Shown: positions 44,278-53,444 of the stretch, in pieces
How positions within the stretch are numbered: position 1 is the stretch's first letter
Layout of the letters: each line of letters opens with the position of its first letter
Source of the DNA: Occultella aeris
GTDB lineage: Bacteria > Actinomycetota > Actinomycetes > Actinomycetales > Beutenbergiaceae
Direction: 5' to 3'
Assembly (NCBI RefSeq): GCF_902703175.1
Contig: NZ_CACRYJ010000006.1
Location: 1 to 64,000, forward strand
DNA: 64,000 nucleotides
Notes under the pieces: generated by a model
Told to the model about the DNA's origin: nothing
Database searches by the model: none
The model's input: only the letters and a program-made list of their open reading frames with translations
Position numbers and translations under genes: made by a program

Positions 44278-44485
44278 CGGAGTGCCTTTCGTCCGTCTTG
44301 AGGCGCGGCGACGGCCGCGTGAGCCAAGAGTCGGGCAGGCAGGGCCGGGCTGTCGTCACGCAGAACACATGAAGTTGGCCCCGGCACGGACTCGTTCATC
44401 TGATCGGCGTGATGCGGTGGCCGTCGTCGGCATGGCTGAATGCAGGCAGAGGCCGTGGAACGGAACTCGGTCCGCCATCCGAACG

Positions 44486-44815
44486 ATGGGCAAGAAGGTG
44501 AACTACACCGAACGTTTGCGCCGCTTCGCCCTGAACGACGCGAATCTCGAGGCCGAGCTGGCGGTGCAACCGCCCACGCTGGAACCCAGGGCGGTGGCGC
44601 TGGTACGGCTGGCTGCCCTGGTCGCGATCGGTGGGGCCGAGCCGACCTACGGCAGCGAGGTCGACGATGCGGTCTCGATGGGTGTCACGACTGCTGAGAT
44701 CGTCGACGTCCTCGCTGCGGTGACCCCGATCGTCGGGCTACCGGTCGCGGTGGCCGCAGCCTCGAAGCTGGCCCTGGCGCTCGGGTTCGACCCGTTGGGG
44801 ATCGATCGGGACTGA
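44486..44815 (+). CDS. Carboxymuconolactone decarboxylase family protein
   Basis: A 109-residue helical protein of the AhpD/carboxymuconolactone decarboxylase superfamily. LEPRAVALVRLAALVAIGGA and SMGVTTAEIVDVLAAVTPIVG match the core, but the CxxC thiol pair of AhpD is missing (no Cys in the protein), so a peroxidase role is unlikely. ATG 44486 gives a family-like N-terminus; ATG 44432 in frame is an alternative. It is convergent with the MalT-type regulator, 2 bp between stops. Confidence 0.75.
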   Translation: MGKKVNYTERLRRFALNDANLEAELAVQPPTLEPRAVALVRLAALVAIGGAEPTYGSEVDDAVSMGVTTAEIVDVLAAVTPIVGLPVAVAAASKLALALGFDPLGIDRD

Positions 44816-44817
44816 GG

Positions 44818-47073
44818 TCATGCGCCGAGCAGTCCCCGGGCGATCGCCTGGCGCACGGCGTCGCCGCGGGAGGAGACGCCGAGCTTGCGGTAGATCGACC
44901 CGATCTCGGTACTGGCCGTGTTCCGGGAGATGAACAGCCGCTCCGCGATCTCGCGGATCGTCAGATACGTCTGCAGGTAGGGCAATACACGAAGCTCGGC
45001 CGGGGAGAGCGGTGGGATCCGGCCTCCTGACACGGCGCCGCGAGACTCTGGTTCGAAGTCCTGGCGGAACCGGTTGACCTCGTCGCCGAGGGTTCCCAGA
45101 TCCGGCCGACGCAGCAGCACGTCGTCGATCTCGCGCAGCAGATGTCGCACGGCGACATTGTCCCCGAGGGCCCAGCTCGTGCGGGCAAGATTCAACCGGG
45201 CTCGCACCGCGACGGTCGGGAACGCGTAGGTGCTGAACGCTCTGGCGCGCATACCGCGCGTCAGTTCGCGTCGTGCGGTCGTCGTGTCGCCGTCGTGGAC
45301 CGCGAGCCGCGCCGCGGCAGCGAACGCCGTGATGCTGGTCGGGTAGTCATCCGTCCGGTGCGCGGCGATCTCGTGGACGGCATGGGCGACTCGCGCGCGG
45401 GCGTCCTCCCACCGGCCGGCGTCCATGGCCAGTTGCGCGAGCCTGGCTTCGCTCAGCACCAGGGCGTCGGCGTTGCCCACGTCCTCGGCCGCGGCGATGG
45501 CGGACGTGAAGAGGTCGGTGGCGGCGGCGACGTCGCCGACCAGCAGTGCGGCCTCACCACCGAGCGCGAACGCGGTGTCGCGCCATACGCTCAGCGGTGG
45601 CTCGCTGTCGATCGCGAGCCGGGCGTCCGCGCGCATCTGCTCGGGGCCGTGCGGGCACCGGATGGCGCGGTACATCGCCCGGGCAGAGGCGAAGGAGGCG
45701 GATCCGTCGATGATCTCGCCGTCGAACGTCGCGCCGTCCACAACCGCCCCCCACCGCTCGGCCTCGGCGGCGTGCCCCTGGTAGAGCGCCACGTATCCGG
45801 CGAGCACGGCAAGCGGTGGATAGTCCGAGATGGCCACGGTGCCGAGTGCGCCGAGCCACCGTTCGAGCGTCGCGATCCTGCCGGACTCGAACTGCGACGT
45901 GACGATGCGCGTCACGAGCCGCACGCAGCGGTCCCGGTGCGGGGTGGGCAGTAGGACCTCCACCGCGCGCCGGGGGAGACCGTTGGCCTCGTACCAGTCG
46001 GCCGCGCGGAGCCTGAGGACGTCGCTGAGCTCGGGTTCGGCGGTCATGAGCTCACCGAGCAGGAACTCGTGGAAGAGGGCGTGGTACCGGAACCACTCAC
46101 GATGCCGGTCGAGCGGGACCAGGAACAGACTGGAGCCCTCGAAGTGCCGCAGCATCCGTTGCGCGTCATGCCTGCCGAGCACGGCGTCGCACAGCGGCGC
46201 GGAGAGGTGCTCGAGCACGGCCGTCCGACGCAGGAACCGCCGGGTATCGGCCGGGAGCCGCAGATAGGCCTCGCGCTGCAGGTAGTCGGCGACGAACGGG
46301 TCGTCACCCGACACCATGGCGGCGCTGTCGCCGTCGCCGTCATGCCGTGCGATCAGAGACGCGAGGTAGATCCCGACCGGCCACCCCTCGGTCCGCTCGG
46401 TGACGGACTCCAGCACCTCCGGGGATACCTTCACCCGCGAGGTCGCGAAGATCTGCCCCGCGCCCGCGACGTCAAGGGCGAGGTCGCGGGCCAAGATCTC
46501 CACCGTCCTGGCCTCGGCGCGGAGCCTCGGCAGATGGGGCTGTTCGGACCTGCTGGCGGTGACGACCTGCGATCCGGGCGGGACGGCGTCGATCACCAGG
46601 TCCAGCACGTCGTGGCACGCCGTGGTCCGGATCTCGTGCAGATCGTCCAGGATGAGGAGGAACGGCTTCCCGCTATGCGCCAAGGCGGAGGCCAGACGCG
46701 GTGCGGCGCGCCCGAGCAGGGATGGACCGGCTCCGATCATGTCATGGACCAGGCCCGGGGGAGCACCGTCCAGCGTGGTGAACGCGGAGGCCAGGATGAA
46801 GAGGAGGCTGAGCGGATCGTCGTCCGAGTTGTCGAGGGAGACCCATGCCACAGACCGCCGGTCCCGGTGCGCCCACTCGGCCAGCAAGGTGGACTTGCCA
46901 TAGCCCGCGGGCGCGGTCACGCCCACGATGCCGCGACCGCTCCCGATGGCGGCATCGATCAGTTCGGACCGGCTGACCGCCGCCACCGGCCGGCGCGGCA
47001 CGTCGAACTTGGCTTCATGGAGCAGGCGTTCGAGCCCCCCATTCAGCGACGCCGTGCCTGGCACGTGGCTCAC
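44818..47073 (-). CDS. MalT-type LuxR transcriptional regulator
   Basis: A 751-residue regulator of the LAL/MalT group. Residues 53-62 hold the P-loop APAGYGKSTL; LLILDDLHEI is the Walker B; the middle is helical and TPR-like; and the C-terminal LuxR DNA-binding domain reads LTIREIAERLFISRNTASTE and IYRKLGVSSRGDAVRQA (about 690-745). The signature is slightly degenerate (P-Y-L-Q-T-Y replaces the usual V-L-x-L-L-A). Ligand and targets are not visible; neighbouring genes are unrelated. Confidence 0.88.
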   Translation of the reverse strand: MSHVPGTASLNGGLERLLHEAKFDVPRRPVAAVSRSELIDAAIGSGRGIVGVTAPAGYGKSTLLAEWAHRDRRSVAWVSLDNSDDDPLSLLFILASAFTTLDGAPPGLVHDMIGAGPSLLGRAAPRLASALAHSGKPFLLILDDLHEIRTTACHDVLDLVIDAVPPGSQVVTASRSEQPHLPRLRAEARTVEILARDLALDVAGAGQIFATSRVKVSPEVLESVTERTEGWPVGIYLASLIARHDGDGDSAAMVSGDDPFVADYLQREAYLRLPADTRRFLRRTAVLEHLSAPLCDAVLGRHDAQRMLRHFEGSSLFLVPLDRHREWFRYHALFHEFLLGELMTAEPELSDVLRLRAADWYEANGLPRRAVEVLLPTPHRDRCVRLVTRIVTSQFESGRIATLERWLGALGTVAISDYPPLAVLAGYVALYQGHAAEAERWGAVVDGATFDGEIIDGSASFASARAMYRAIRCPHGPEQMRADARLAIDSEPPLSVWRDTAFALGGEAALLVGDVAAATDLFTSAIAAAEDVGNADALVLSEARLAQLAMDAGRWEDARARVAHAVHEIAAHRTDDYPTSITAFAAAARLAVHDGDTTTARRELTRGMRARAFSTYAFPTVAVRARLNLARTSWALGDNVAVRHLLREIDDVLLRRPDLGTLGDEVNRFRQDFEPESRGAVSGGRIPPLSPAELRVLPYLQTYLTIREIAERLFISRNTASTEIGSIYRKLGVSSRGDAVRQAIARGLLGA

Positions 47074-47210
47074 CCGTCAAAGATAGGGCGGTAGCGCGGT
47101 GCGCGTAGCGACTTTGCGGCCCGTTTCGTGCCGGACCACCACGGCCACGTCGCTCGTCGACGCACGAGGCGACCGGCCGGCGCGCGCCGACCGGTCCGGC
47201 CCTCGGGGTC

Positions 47211-47696
47211 TCAGGCAGCGAGCAGGTCGTCGATCTGGTTGATGGCGGAGGTCGCGCCCTCGACCACCCCCATGTCGAGTACCTGCTGCAACGCCTCCGC
47301 GGTGGCGTAGGTGGAGACGTACGTGGCCCGGGTCCCGCCGTCCGTGGCCGTGAAGGCGTAGGAGTTCTGGCTCACCGGCAGGTCGGCGGTCACGTTGAAG
47401 TCCGCATCCGAGAATGCGTCCTCGAAGGTGAAGCCGGACGGCTCCGTCACCGTCTTGATGTCCCAGATCCCCGCGTGCTTCTCACCCTCCGGGCTGGTCA
47501 TGTAGTACGTCGACCTGCTGCCCGGGGTGAGCGAGTGGTCCACGAACGTGGCCGGGAACGTGGGCGGTCCGAACACGCGCTCGAGCTGGCGCGGGTCGGC
47601 GTACACGTCCCAGACGCGGGAGACGGGGGCGGCGAACTCGGCCACGATGGTCAGGGTCAGGTCGTTCATGTCGTGCTTGACGTCGGTGACAGGCAT
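47211..47696 (-). CDS. SRPBCC/AHSA1-like protein
   Basis: A 161-residue START-like (AHSA1/YndB) protein. LTLTIVAEFAAPVSRVWDVY, DPRQLERVFGPPTFPATF and TEPSGFTFEDAF are typical of ArsR-linked SRPBCC proteins. It starts 1 bp after the ArsR gene stop and is co-transcribed. Members are thought to bind hydrophobic ligands; no catalytic residues can be named. Ends at 47211, 137 bp downstream of the MalT-type regulator's start. Confidence 0.88.
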   Translation of the reverse strand: MPVTDVKHDMNDLTLTIVAEFAAPVSRVWDVYADPRQLERVFGPPTFPATFVDHSLTPGSRSTYYMTSPEGEKHAGIWDIKTVTEPSGFTFEDAFSDADFNVTADLPVSQNSYAFTATDGGTRATYVSTYATAEALQQVLDMGVVEGATSAINQIDDLLAA

Positions 47697-47697
47697 G

Positions 47698-48054
47698 TCA
47701 CTGGTTCCTCTCGGTAGCTGTGGGTTGTGCGATCAGTTCATCGATGCGGGCGATCCGCCCGCGCCAGAGGGATTCGAGTTCGGTGAGCATCGAGCCCACC
47801 GACCGGACCGCCTCCACGTCGCCACTGGCGAGGGCCTCCCGGCCCGCGCGCCGCTTGCTGATCAAGCCGGCCCGCTCCAGTACGGCGACGTGCTTCTGTA
47901 CCGCGGCGAAACTCATGTCGTACTTCGCCGCAAGGGTCGTGACCGAGTGCTCCCCGGCCAGCACCCGGCGCAGGATGTCCCGCCGGGTGCGGTCGGCCAG
48001 CGCGTGGAACATGGCATCGGCCCTGTCCTCGTCCTGGTCTTCGGTTCCGGTCAC
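47698..48054 (-). CDS. ArsR-family transcriptional regulator
   Basis: A 118-residue winged-helix repressor. FHALADRTRRDILRRVLAG, VTTLAAKYDMSFAAVQKHVA and LERAGLISKRRAGREAL are the ArsR pattern; no metal-binding Cys is present, so the signal is probably not a metal. Translation starts at GTG 48054 without a ribosome-binding site: the -10 element ends only 8 bases before it, so the mRNA is probably leaderless. It is followed by the SRPBCC gene, and a 34-bp palindrome covering its promoter suggests autorepression. Confidence 0.9.
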   Translation of the reverse strand: MTGTEDQDEDRADAMFHALADRTRRDILRRVLAGEHSVTTLAAKYDMSFAAVQKHVAVLERAGLISKRRAGREALASGDVEAVRSVGSMLTELESLWRGRIARIDELIAQPTATERNQ

Positions 48055-48091
48055 AGTGACAACTTACAACCAGATGGTTGTAGGTTGTCAA
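48052..48091 (-). promoter_or_regulatory. Leaderless promoter covered by a 34-bp palindrome
   Basis: On the minus strand TTGACA (48091-48086) is a perfect -35, a 17-bp spacer follows, and TGTAAG (48068-48063) is the -10; the GTG codon starts at 48054, so transcription should begin at or next to it. The palindrome 48057-48090 has arms TGACAACTTACAACCA and TGGTTGTAGGTTGTCA around a 2-base centre, with one mismatch. Binding by the ArsR product would block RNA polymerase. Confidence 0.8.
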
Positions 48092-48246
48092 GTCCCAGGT
48101 GTCGATCGGTTTCCTCACCCACAATGGGTGGGGCTCCTCGGGGCCGTCGGAGCTAACGTCCTACCTGTAGGAACCGCCGAATCGCTGGGTCGACGCCAGC
48201 AGGCGCTCACCCGCCGGCCGCGCCGAGTTCGAGGAAGAGGGCACGG

Positions 48247-49656
48247 ATGGACACCGACCACGAACGTTCGGCTGCCACCGGGGCAGCTCCGGATGCCGAC
48301 CCGGCGGCGCTGGCTGAGCGCCTCCGGGCCCTGGAGGCCGAGAACGCGGCCCTGCGGCAGCGCCTCGAGGCGGCGGCCGCGCTGCCCGCCGCCACCACGG
48401 ACGCGCCGAGGGGCTCTCGTGCGCCCGGGCGATTACGCGCCGCGGGTGCCGTCGTGCTCATCGCGCTGGGTGCCGTGCTGGCACCCGTCGCGGTCATCGC
48501 CGCCTGGGCGGAGCGGACGCTCACGGACACGGACCGGTACGTCGCCACGGTCGCCCCGCTCGCCGCCGACCCGGTGCTGCAGTCCGCACTCTCCGGCAGG
48601 TTGACCGGTCTGGTCATGGAGCAGATCGACGTGGGTGCGCTCCTCGACGAGATCTCCACGGCCATGGACGATAACGGCATCGCGCCGCGTGCGTCCGCTG
48701 CTCTCGGCGCCCTCGAGGCGCCGCTGACGAGCGGAGTCCAGAACTTCGTCCGGGAGGCGGCCGACAGAGTCGTTCAGAGCGATCAGTTCGAGGCGGTCTG
48801 GGAGCAGGCCAACCGGACGGCTCACGAGCAGATGGTCGCCGTCATGCAGGGTGCCGACGGTGCACTCCTGCAGATCGGCGACGACGGGCAGCTCTCGATC
48901 CAGCTGGGGCCGATGATCGAGCTCGTCAAGGAGCGGCTGGTCGAGGCGGGCCTCGGCATCGCGGCGAGCATCCCGCAGGTGAACGCGTCGTTCACGGTCA
49001 TGCAGACCTCACAGCTGGTCGAGGTCCAGAACCGGTACGCGCAGGTCGTCGCGCTCGGGATGTGGCTGCCCTGGATCGTGCTGATCCTGCTGGCGGCCGG
49101 CGTCCTGGTGGCGAACAGGAAGATGCGTACCCTGGTCGTGGCCGGGCTCGCGCTGGCGGCCTCGATGCTCGTGCTCGGGCTCGCGCTCACCATCGCGCGT
49201 GGGCTGTACCTCGACGCCCTCAGTGGCGTCGTGCTGCGGCTGGACGCGGCCGAGGTCGTGTTCGACCAGGTCGTGTCCTTCCTCCGGGTCACGCTGCGCA
49301 CCGTCGGCGTGCTCGGCATCGTCGTCGCGATCGCCGCCTATCTGGCCGGGTCGAGCAAGTCCGCACGGGCGCTGCGAGCGGGCCTGGGCCGTGGTCTCGA
49401 CGGAGCCCGCGGGTTCGCCGAGGGCCGTGGCGTCTCGACCGGACCCGTCGGGCTCTGGCTCGGTCGGCACAAGGGTGTCCTGCGCGCGGTCGTCGTCATC
49501 ATCGCGGCACTGGTGATCCTGCTCGCCGGCAGCCCGACACCGGCCCTCATCCTCTGGGTCGCGATCGTGGCCGGGTTGCTACTTGTGCTCCTGGAGCTGC
49601 TGAGCCGTCGGGCACCCGAGATGAGTAGCGACACGCATGCGCAGGCGTCCACCTGA
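48247..49656 (+). CDS. Integral membrane protein with N-terminal coiled coil
   Basis: A 469-residue protein I do not recognise as a named family. The N-terminus has a short coiled coil (LAERLRALEAENAALRQRLE, residues 20-39), followed by a helix (AAGAVVLIALGAVLAPVAVI, about 65-84). A long extracytoplasmic region with helices follows, then three helices near 270-360 (LGMWLPWIVLILLAAGVL; VAGLALAASMLVLGLALT; VTLRTVGVLGIVVAIAAYL) and two near the end (AVVVIIAALVILLAGS; ILWVAIVAGLLLVLLELL). No enzymatic motif is seen. It overlaps the K+ channel gene by 20 bp, so the two are probably co-expressed. Confidence 0.75.
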   Translation: MDTDHERSAATGAAPDADPAALAERLRALEAENAALRQRLEAAAALPAATTDAPRGSRAPGRLRAAGAVVLIALGAVLAPVAVIAAWAERTLTDTDRYVATVAPLAADPVLQSALSGRLTGLVMEQIDVGALLDEISTAMDDNGIAPRASAALGALEAPLTSGVQNFVREAADRVVQSDQFEAVWEQANRTAHEQMVAVMQGADGALLQIGDDGQLSIQLGPMIELVKERLVEAGLGIAASIPQVNASFTVMQTSQLVEVQNRYAQVVALGMWLPWIVLILLAAGVLVANRKMRTLVVAGLALAASMLVLGLALTIARGLYLDALSGVVLRLDAAEVVFDQVVSFLRVTLRTVGVLGIVVAIAAYLAGSSKSARALRAGLGRGLDGARGFAEGRGVSTGPVGLWLGRHKGVLRAVVVIIAALVILLAGSPTPALILWVAIVAGLLLVLLELLSRRAPEMSSDTHAQAST

Positions 49657-50269
49657 CGTCGGGGGCCGGGATGGCGCGGACCTGCGGGCCCGGAGCCGGT
49701 GGGCGCTGCTACGGCCGGCACTGTCGGCAGTCGCGGTGCTGGTCGTCTACTACGCACTGCCACTCGACGGGACCTCGGTGGGCACGCTGTTCGCGCTCGC
49801 GCTGGGGCTCACCGCGCTGGCTGGGATGCTCTCCTGGCAGGTCCGGGCCATCGTGCGCTCGAAACGGCCGAGGCTGCGTGCGATCGAGGCGCTCGCGACG
49901 GCGGTCCCGTTCTTCCTCGTGCTGTTCGCGGCTGTGTACGTCGGTCTGTCCCGCAGTGACGCGGCCGCGTTCACCGAGACCCTCGACCGCACCGATGCGC
50001 TCTACTTCACCGTGACGACATTCGCGACGGTCGGATTCGGTGACATCGCGCCCGTCGCCAAGGAGGCGCGCATCATCGCCATGATCCAGATGCTCGCCGG
50101 AATGGCCCTGCTCGGTGGCGGCCTGAAGCTCCTCCTCGGCGCGGTCCGGGTGGGTCTGACCCGTGAGCCCGGCCGGCCTGGACCGACCGGTACCGCCGAC
50201 CCGACCGGGGGCGGCGGAGACCGGCCCTCGCCGCCCGACCTATCCGCTCGCCGGCGACCGCGGGCGTGA
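49637..50269 (+). CDS. Two-helix potassium channel
   Basis: A 210-residue ion channel of the Ion_trans_2 group. The selectivity filter TVGFGD (about residues 131-136) lies in a pore loop between helices, preceded by DALYFTVTTFA; the inner helix is MIQMLAGMALLGGGLKLLLG. Upstream helices are VAVLVVYYALPL, LFALALGLTALAGML and ATAVPFFLVLFAAVYVGL. Tail is Pro/Arg-rich without a sensor domain. ATG 49637 overlaps the previous gene. K+ selectivity is inferred from the filter. Confidence 0.85.
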   Translation: MRRRPPDVGGRDGADLRARSRWALLRPALSAVAVLVVYYALPLDGTSVGTLFALALGLTALAGMLSWQVRAIVRSKRPRLRAIEALATAVPFFLVLFAAVYVGLSRSDAAAFTETLDRTDALYFTVTTFATVGFGDIAPVAKEARIIAMIQMLAGMALLGGGLKLLLGAVRVGLTREPGRPGPTGTADPTGGGGDRPSPPDLSARRRPRA

Positions 50270-50286
50270 CGTACGTTCCGAGGACG

Positions 50287-51222
50287 ATGGACGCGCTCAC
50301 GGACGACGAGCTTGCGGCCGCGCTCGGTCAGGTGTTGCCGCAGCACTGGCCGCAGCTCGGTGACGCGATCGTCGGGCCGCTCGGCGGGGGGATGAACTCG
50401 GCGACCGCGCGCGTCCGGGGGAGCGCGGGGCGATATGTGGCCAAGTGGGTGCCGGACGGCCTCGGTGCCGCGCTCCGGACCGGCGGCGAGCGGGCGCTCC
50501 ACGTGCAACGCGCGACCGGTGTCCCGACCGGGCCACCGGTGCCGACCGTCGCGGGCGCAGTGGTGGCCCCGATCCACGGCGGCTGGGTCAGCCTGCTGAC
50601 GGAGGTCGACGGCACTCCGCTCGACGGTGCCACAGCGGTGCAGCAGGAGCTGATGGCCAGGACTCTCGCCGCCGTGCACGGGGCCACCACGCTCGGCCGG
50701 CGCCGGGGTGGGTTCCTGCCCGAGGCACTCTGGCACGGACCCCAACTGGACGTGGAACCCTGGGTTCGCACCGCCGTCGGGCAGGTCCTGGCCGAGTACG
50801 AAACGCTCGCGCCGCAACCCTGGGCGACGCTCCACACCGACCCGGCGCCCGAGGCCTTCCTGCTCGACGGCGGCCTGCCGGCGCTCATCGACTGGACCGG
50901 CGCGACCGACGGGCCGGTGCTCTACGACGTGGCCTCCGCCGTCATGTACCTCGGCGGGCCGCACCGGGCTGATGCCTTCCTGGGTGCCTACTCCGATCGC
51001 ACCGGGGTGGACCTGATCCACCTCGACGCCATGCGCCGGTACCGCCAGGCGGTGCAGGCGGCCTACTTCGCGCAGCGGCTGGCGGCCTCCGACCGGACCG
51101 GGCTCACCGAGCCGGGAGGTAACCGGAAAGGGCTGGATGACGCGCGGCGCGGACTGGTCGCGCTCGGCGTGATCGACGAGCCGCGAGCCGGCGGCCAGGG
51201 GACGCCGACCACGACAGCGTGA
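50287..51222 (+). CDS. APH-like phosphotransferase family protein
   Basis: A 311-residue protein of the phosphotransferase superfamily. The catalytic loop reads LHTDPAPEAFLLD instead of HGDxxxxN: the Asp remains, the Asn position is different, and the second motif ALIDWTGATDGPVLYDVA is normal. Such a variant may still bind ATP. The N-lobe carries GPLGGGMNSATARV. ATG 50287 is preceded by GAGG; GTG 50266, overlapping the channel stop, is an alternative. Substrate unknown. It follows the channel gene closely and may share its transcript. Confidence 0.7.
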   Translation: MDALTDDELAAALGQVLPQHWPQLGDAIVGPLGGGMNSATARVRGSAGRYVAKWVPDGLGAALRTGGERALHVQRATGVPTGPPVPTVAGAVVAPIHGGWVSLLTEVDGTPLDGATAVQQELMARTLAAVHGATTLGRRRGGFLPEALWHGPQLDVEPWVRTAVGQVLAEYETLAPQPWATLHTDPAPEAFLLDGGLPALIDWTGATDGPVLYDVASAVMYLGGPHRADAFLGAYSDRTGVDLIHLDAMRRYRQAVQAAYFAQRLAASDRTGLTEPGGNRKGLDDARRGLVALGVIDEPRAGGQGTPTTTA

Positions 51223-51386
51223 GCAGGATCATGGACGGCAGATCGTGCGTCCCGGTGGCACATCGAGGGCCGCGGTCCGGGGACGGCGAGGGTGCTGCCC
51301 TCGGGGCGAACCTCTCGTCATGCGTTGACCCCCGCCGATGCCGGCTGGTTCTTGAACGCGAGGAGCGACAAGCCTAGGTTCGACAG

Positions 51387-51947
51387 ATGGGGCACTTCGA
51401 CTGGGAGCCGCCGGGCGATGCCGACGCTCCGACTGCCGTCCTGCTCCCTGGTGGTCTCTACTCCGTCCAGGGTCCGCTGCTGTACTGGTGCGCCGAGTTG
51501 CTGCTGCAACGAGGGTGGCGGGTGATCGCGGTGGAGTGGCCGCCCGAGCTGTCCGCTGCGGCGGAACCTCGGCGCCAGGTCGAGGCGGAGATCGACGTTG
51601 TCACTGCGGCATTCGGATCCCCGGACCTCGTCGTCGCCAAGTCGCTGGGAAGCCACGCGCTCCCGTGGTCGATCCGTGAGGGTGTTCCTGGGGTCTGGCT
51701 GACCCCGGTCCTCACCGACCCCGCCGTGCATGATGCCCTGGCGCGTGCGGGGTCGAGCCACCTGGCGATCGGTGGCACCCTCGATCCGATGTGGGCACCC
51801 GCGGCCACCCTGACGACACGCGCCGGTATGGAGACCGTCGACGGCGCCGATCACAGCATCCTCATACCGTTCGACTGGGAGGGGTCCATGCGGGTCCAGC
51901 AGGCTCTGATGACCGTGATCGCGCAGCATGTCGACGGCACACGCTGA
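51387..51947 (+). CDS. Alpha/beta-hydrolase family protein
   Basis: A 186-residue small hydrolase-fold protein. AVLLPGGLYSVQGPLLYWCA opens the fold, VVAKSLGSHALPW has the Ser elbow (S-L-G-S, about residue 88), and DGADHSILIP (about 154-163) holds the putative catalytic His. The Asp is probably in GGTLDPMW. It is shorter than usual enzymes of the class. Substrate unknown. Confidence 0.75.
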   Translation: MGHFDWEPPGDADAPTAVLLPGGLYSVQGPLLYWCAELLLQRGWRVIAVEWPPELSAAAEPRRQVEAEIDVVTAAFGSPDLVVAKSLGSHALPWSIREGVPGVWLTPVLTDPAVHDALARAGSSHLAIGGTLDPMWAPAATLTTRAGMETVDGADHSILIPFDWEGSMRVQQALMTVIAQHVDGTR

Positions 51948-51986
51948 CGGGTCGGAATCGGTCGGGCCCCTCGGTCACTCCCGGCG

Positions 51987-52577
51987 TCAGGGTTTGGGCC
52001 GACCCGCCCCGGGCGCGAACGCGTTGTGCAGGATCGTCAGGATGCGACTCGCGACCGCGTCGCGCTGATCCGGATCCGTTCGGGAGATCTCGGTGGCCAG
52101 CATGCCGGTCGAGATCGTGATGTCCTTCGGTTCGACGTGCTCGCCCAAGCGCCCTGCGGCCTGTTCCCGCTCGAGCAGACGCTCGACGACCTCCAGGAAG
52201 CGCGCCCCGAGCGCCTCGACCCGGGGATCGTGCCGGTCGCTCTCGATGAGCGCGATGAAACCCATCGAACTGGCGGCCTGGGTGATTGCCCGGGTGAACA
52301 GGTCGTCGAGCGTGATCCGCCCCGCCCGCGCATACGCCTCCAGGTCGGCGAGATTCTCCTCATAGACCGCGATGGCGAGCGCGGTCCGGTCCGGGAAGTG
52401 CCGGTACAGGCTGCCCTGACCCACTCCGGCACGCTTGGCGACCGCGCTGAACGGCGCGTCCGGGCCGTCGTCGGCGTAGATCTCCCGTGCCGCTGCGATC
52501 AGCGCGCGCCGGTTCTCGGGTCCGGCCGCGCGTCCCCGGTTGGTCCGGGGCGGGGCGCTCTGAGGCGGCAATGGCAC
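51987..52577 (-). CDS. TetR-family transcriptional regulator
   Basis: A 196-residue regulator. The TetR helix-turn-helix is FSAVAKRAGVGQGSLYRHFP (about residues 43-62), preceded by NRRALIAAAREIYADDGPD. The C-terminal ligand domain is unremarkable. It is convergent with the hydrolase gene and stands alone on its strand. Targets cannot be read; no clear palindrome was noticed upstream. Confidence 0.92.
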   Translation of the reverse strand: MPLPPQSAPPRTNRGRAAGPENRRALIAAAREIYADDGPDAPFSAVAKRAGVGQGSLYRHFPDRTALAIAVYEENLADLEAYARAGRITLDDLFTRAITQAASSMGFIALIESDRHDPRVEALGARFLEVVERLLEREQAAGRLGEHVEPKDITISTGMLATEISRTDPDQRDAVASRILTILHNAFAPGAGRPKP

Positions 52578-52728
52578 AGAGGCAGTGTAGGACTACGCCA
52601 TGGCGCCGTCCCGGAAACTGAGCCCCTGTGAGCCGGCGTCGAGCACAATGGCACGGGCCATCCGACTGGCTCGCAGCGCCGACCTCGTACCCCGGGCCCA
52701 GCGGGAGGCTGCGGCCCGCGGACCCGCC

Positions 52729-53439
52729 TCAGACCGCGACGCTGGCGCCGCGCGGCAGGACGGGGCCGAGGGTGTACCGGGAGTTCGCCCAGGCTGCGTA
52801 CAGCAACGGGGTCGCGGCCAGCCCGAGTGCGAGGGCGGGGTGCAAGCTGAAGAGCCCGGCGAGCAGGCCAAGCGTGATCAGCGAGACGATCGTGAGGTAC
52901 CAGCGGCGCACGCCCAGGTACAGACTCGCCTTCAGCACGTCGCGCAGGCGCGCGTCCGGCCGCTCCACGCTCGCCACCAGCGCGATCAGTGCGGTGATCA
53001 GGGCGAGCACGAACAGCACCACCAGGAGCGGAGTGAGCACGGCGCCGGGGCGCGTACCGCTGACGGCGACGACGTCCACCGCGAGCACCACCGCCGTCGA
53101 GATCAGCAGCGTTCCGACGGCGAGCGAGCGCCGCAGGTGCCGCGCCCAGGCCCGCCAGAACGTACGGACCACGCCCGCGTCACGGGCCAGGGTGTTCGCG
53201 CGGAAGACGGCGAACGCCGCCGTGACCGCGGGGGTTGCCGCCACGCCCGCGACCGCGAGCGCCGGCCAGGAGGAGACCGGATCCGTGGTGATCAGCAGGA
53301 GCACCAGCGGCAGGGCGCCGAGGACGAGCATCAGGTTCGTCATCGCGACCAGGTAGGCGACTCCGAAGACCGTCTCCCAGGTGTCCGCCGAGAGGCGAGG
53401 GAGCCGTGGCCTGTGGCCCGGGCGGGTCGGGTGAGCCAT
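52729..53439 (-). CDS. YesL-like DUF624 membrane protein
   Basis: A 236-residue membrane protein with about five helices. WETVFGVAYLVAMTNLMLVL, ALPLVLLLITTDPVSSWPALA and FWRAWARHLRRSLAVGTLL match the DUF624/YesL family, found in carbohydrate uptake operons for plant polysaccharide fragments. It starts 5 bp after the MalG-type permease on the same strand, so it is the last gene of the sugar transport operon. Its function is not known. Confidence 0.85.
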   Translation of the reverse strand: MAHPTRPGHRPRLPRLSADTWETVFGVAYLVAMTNLMLVLGALPLVLLLITTDPVSSWPALAVAGVAATPAVTAAFAVFRANTLARDAGVVRTFWRAWARHLRRSLAVGTLLISTAVVLAVDVVAVSGTRPGAVLTPLLVVLFVLALITALIALVASVERPDARLRDVLKASLYLGVRRWYLTIVSLITLGLLAGLFSLHPALALGLAATPLLYAAWANSRYTLGPVLPRGASVAV

Positions 53440-53444
53440 TGTCC

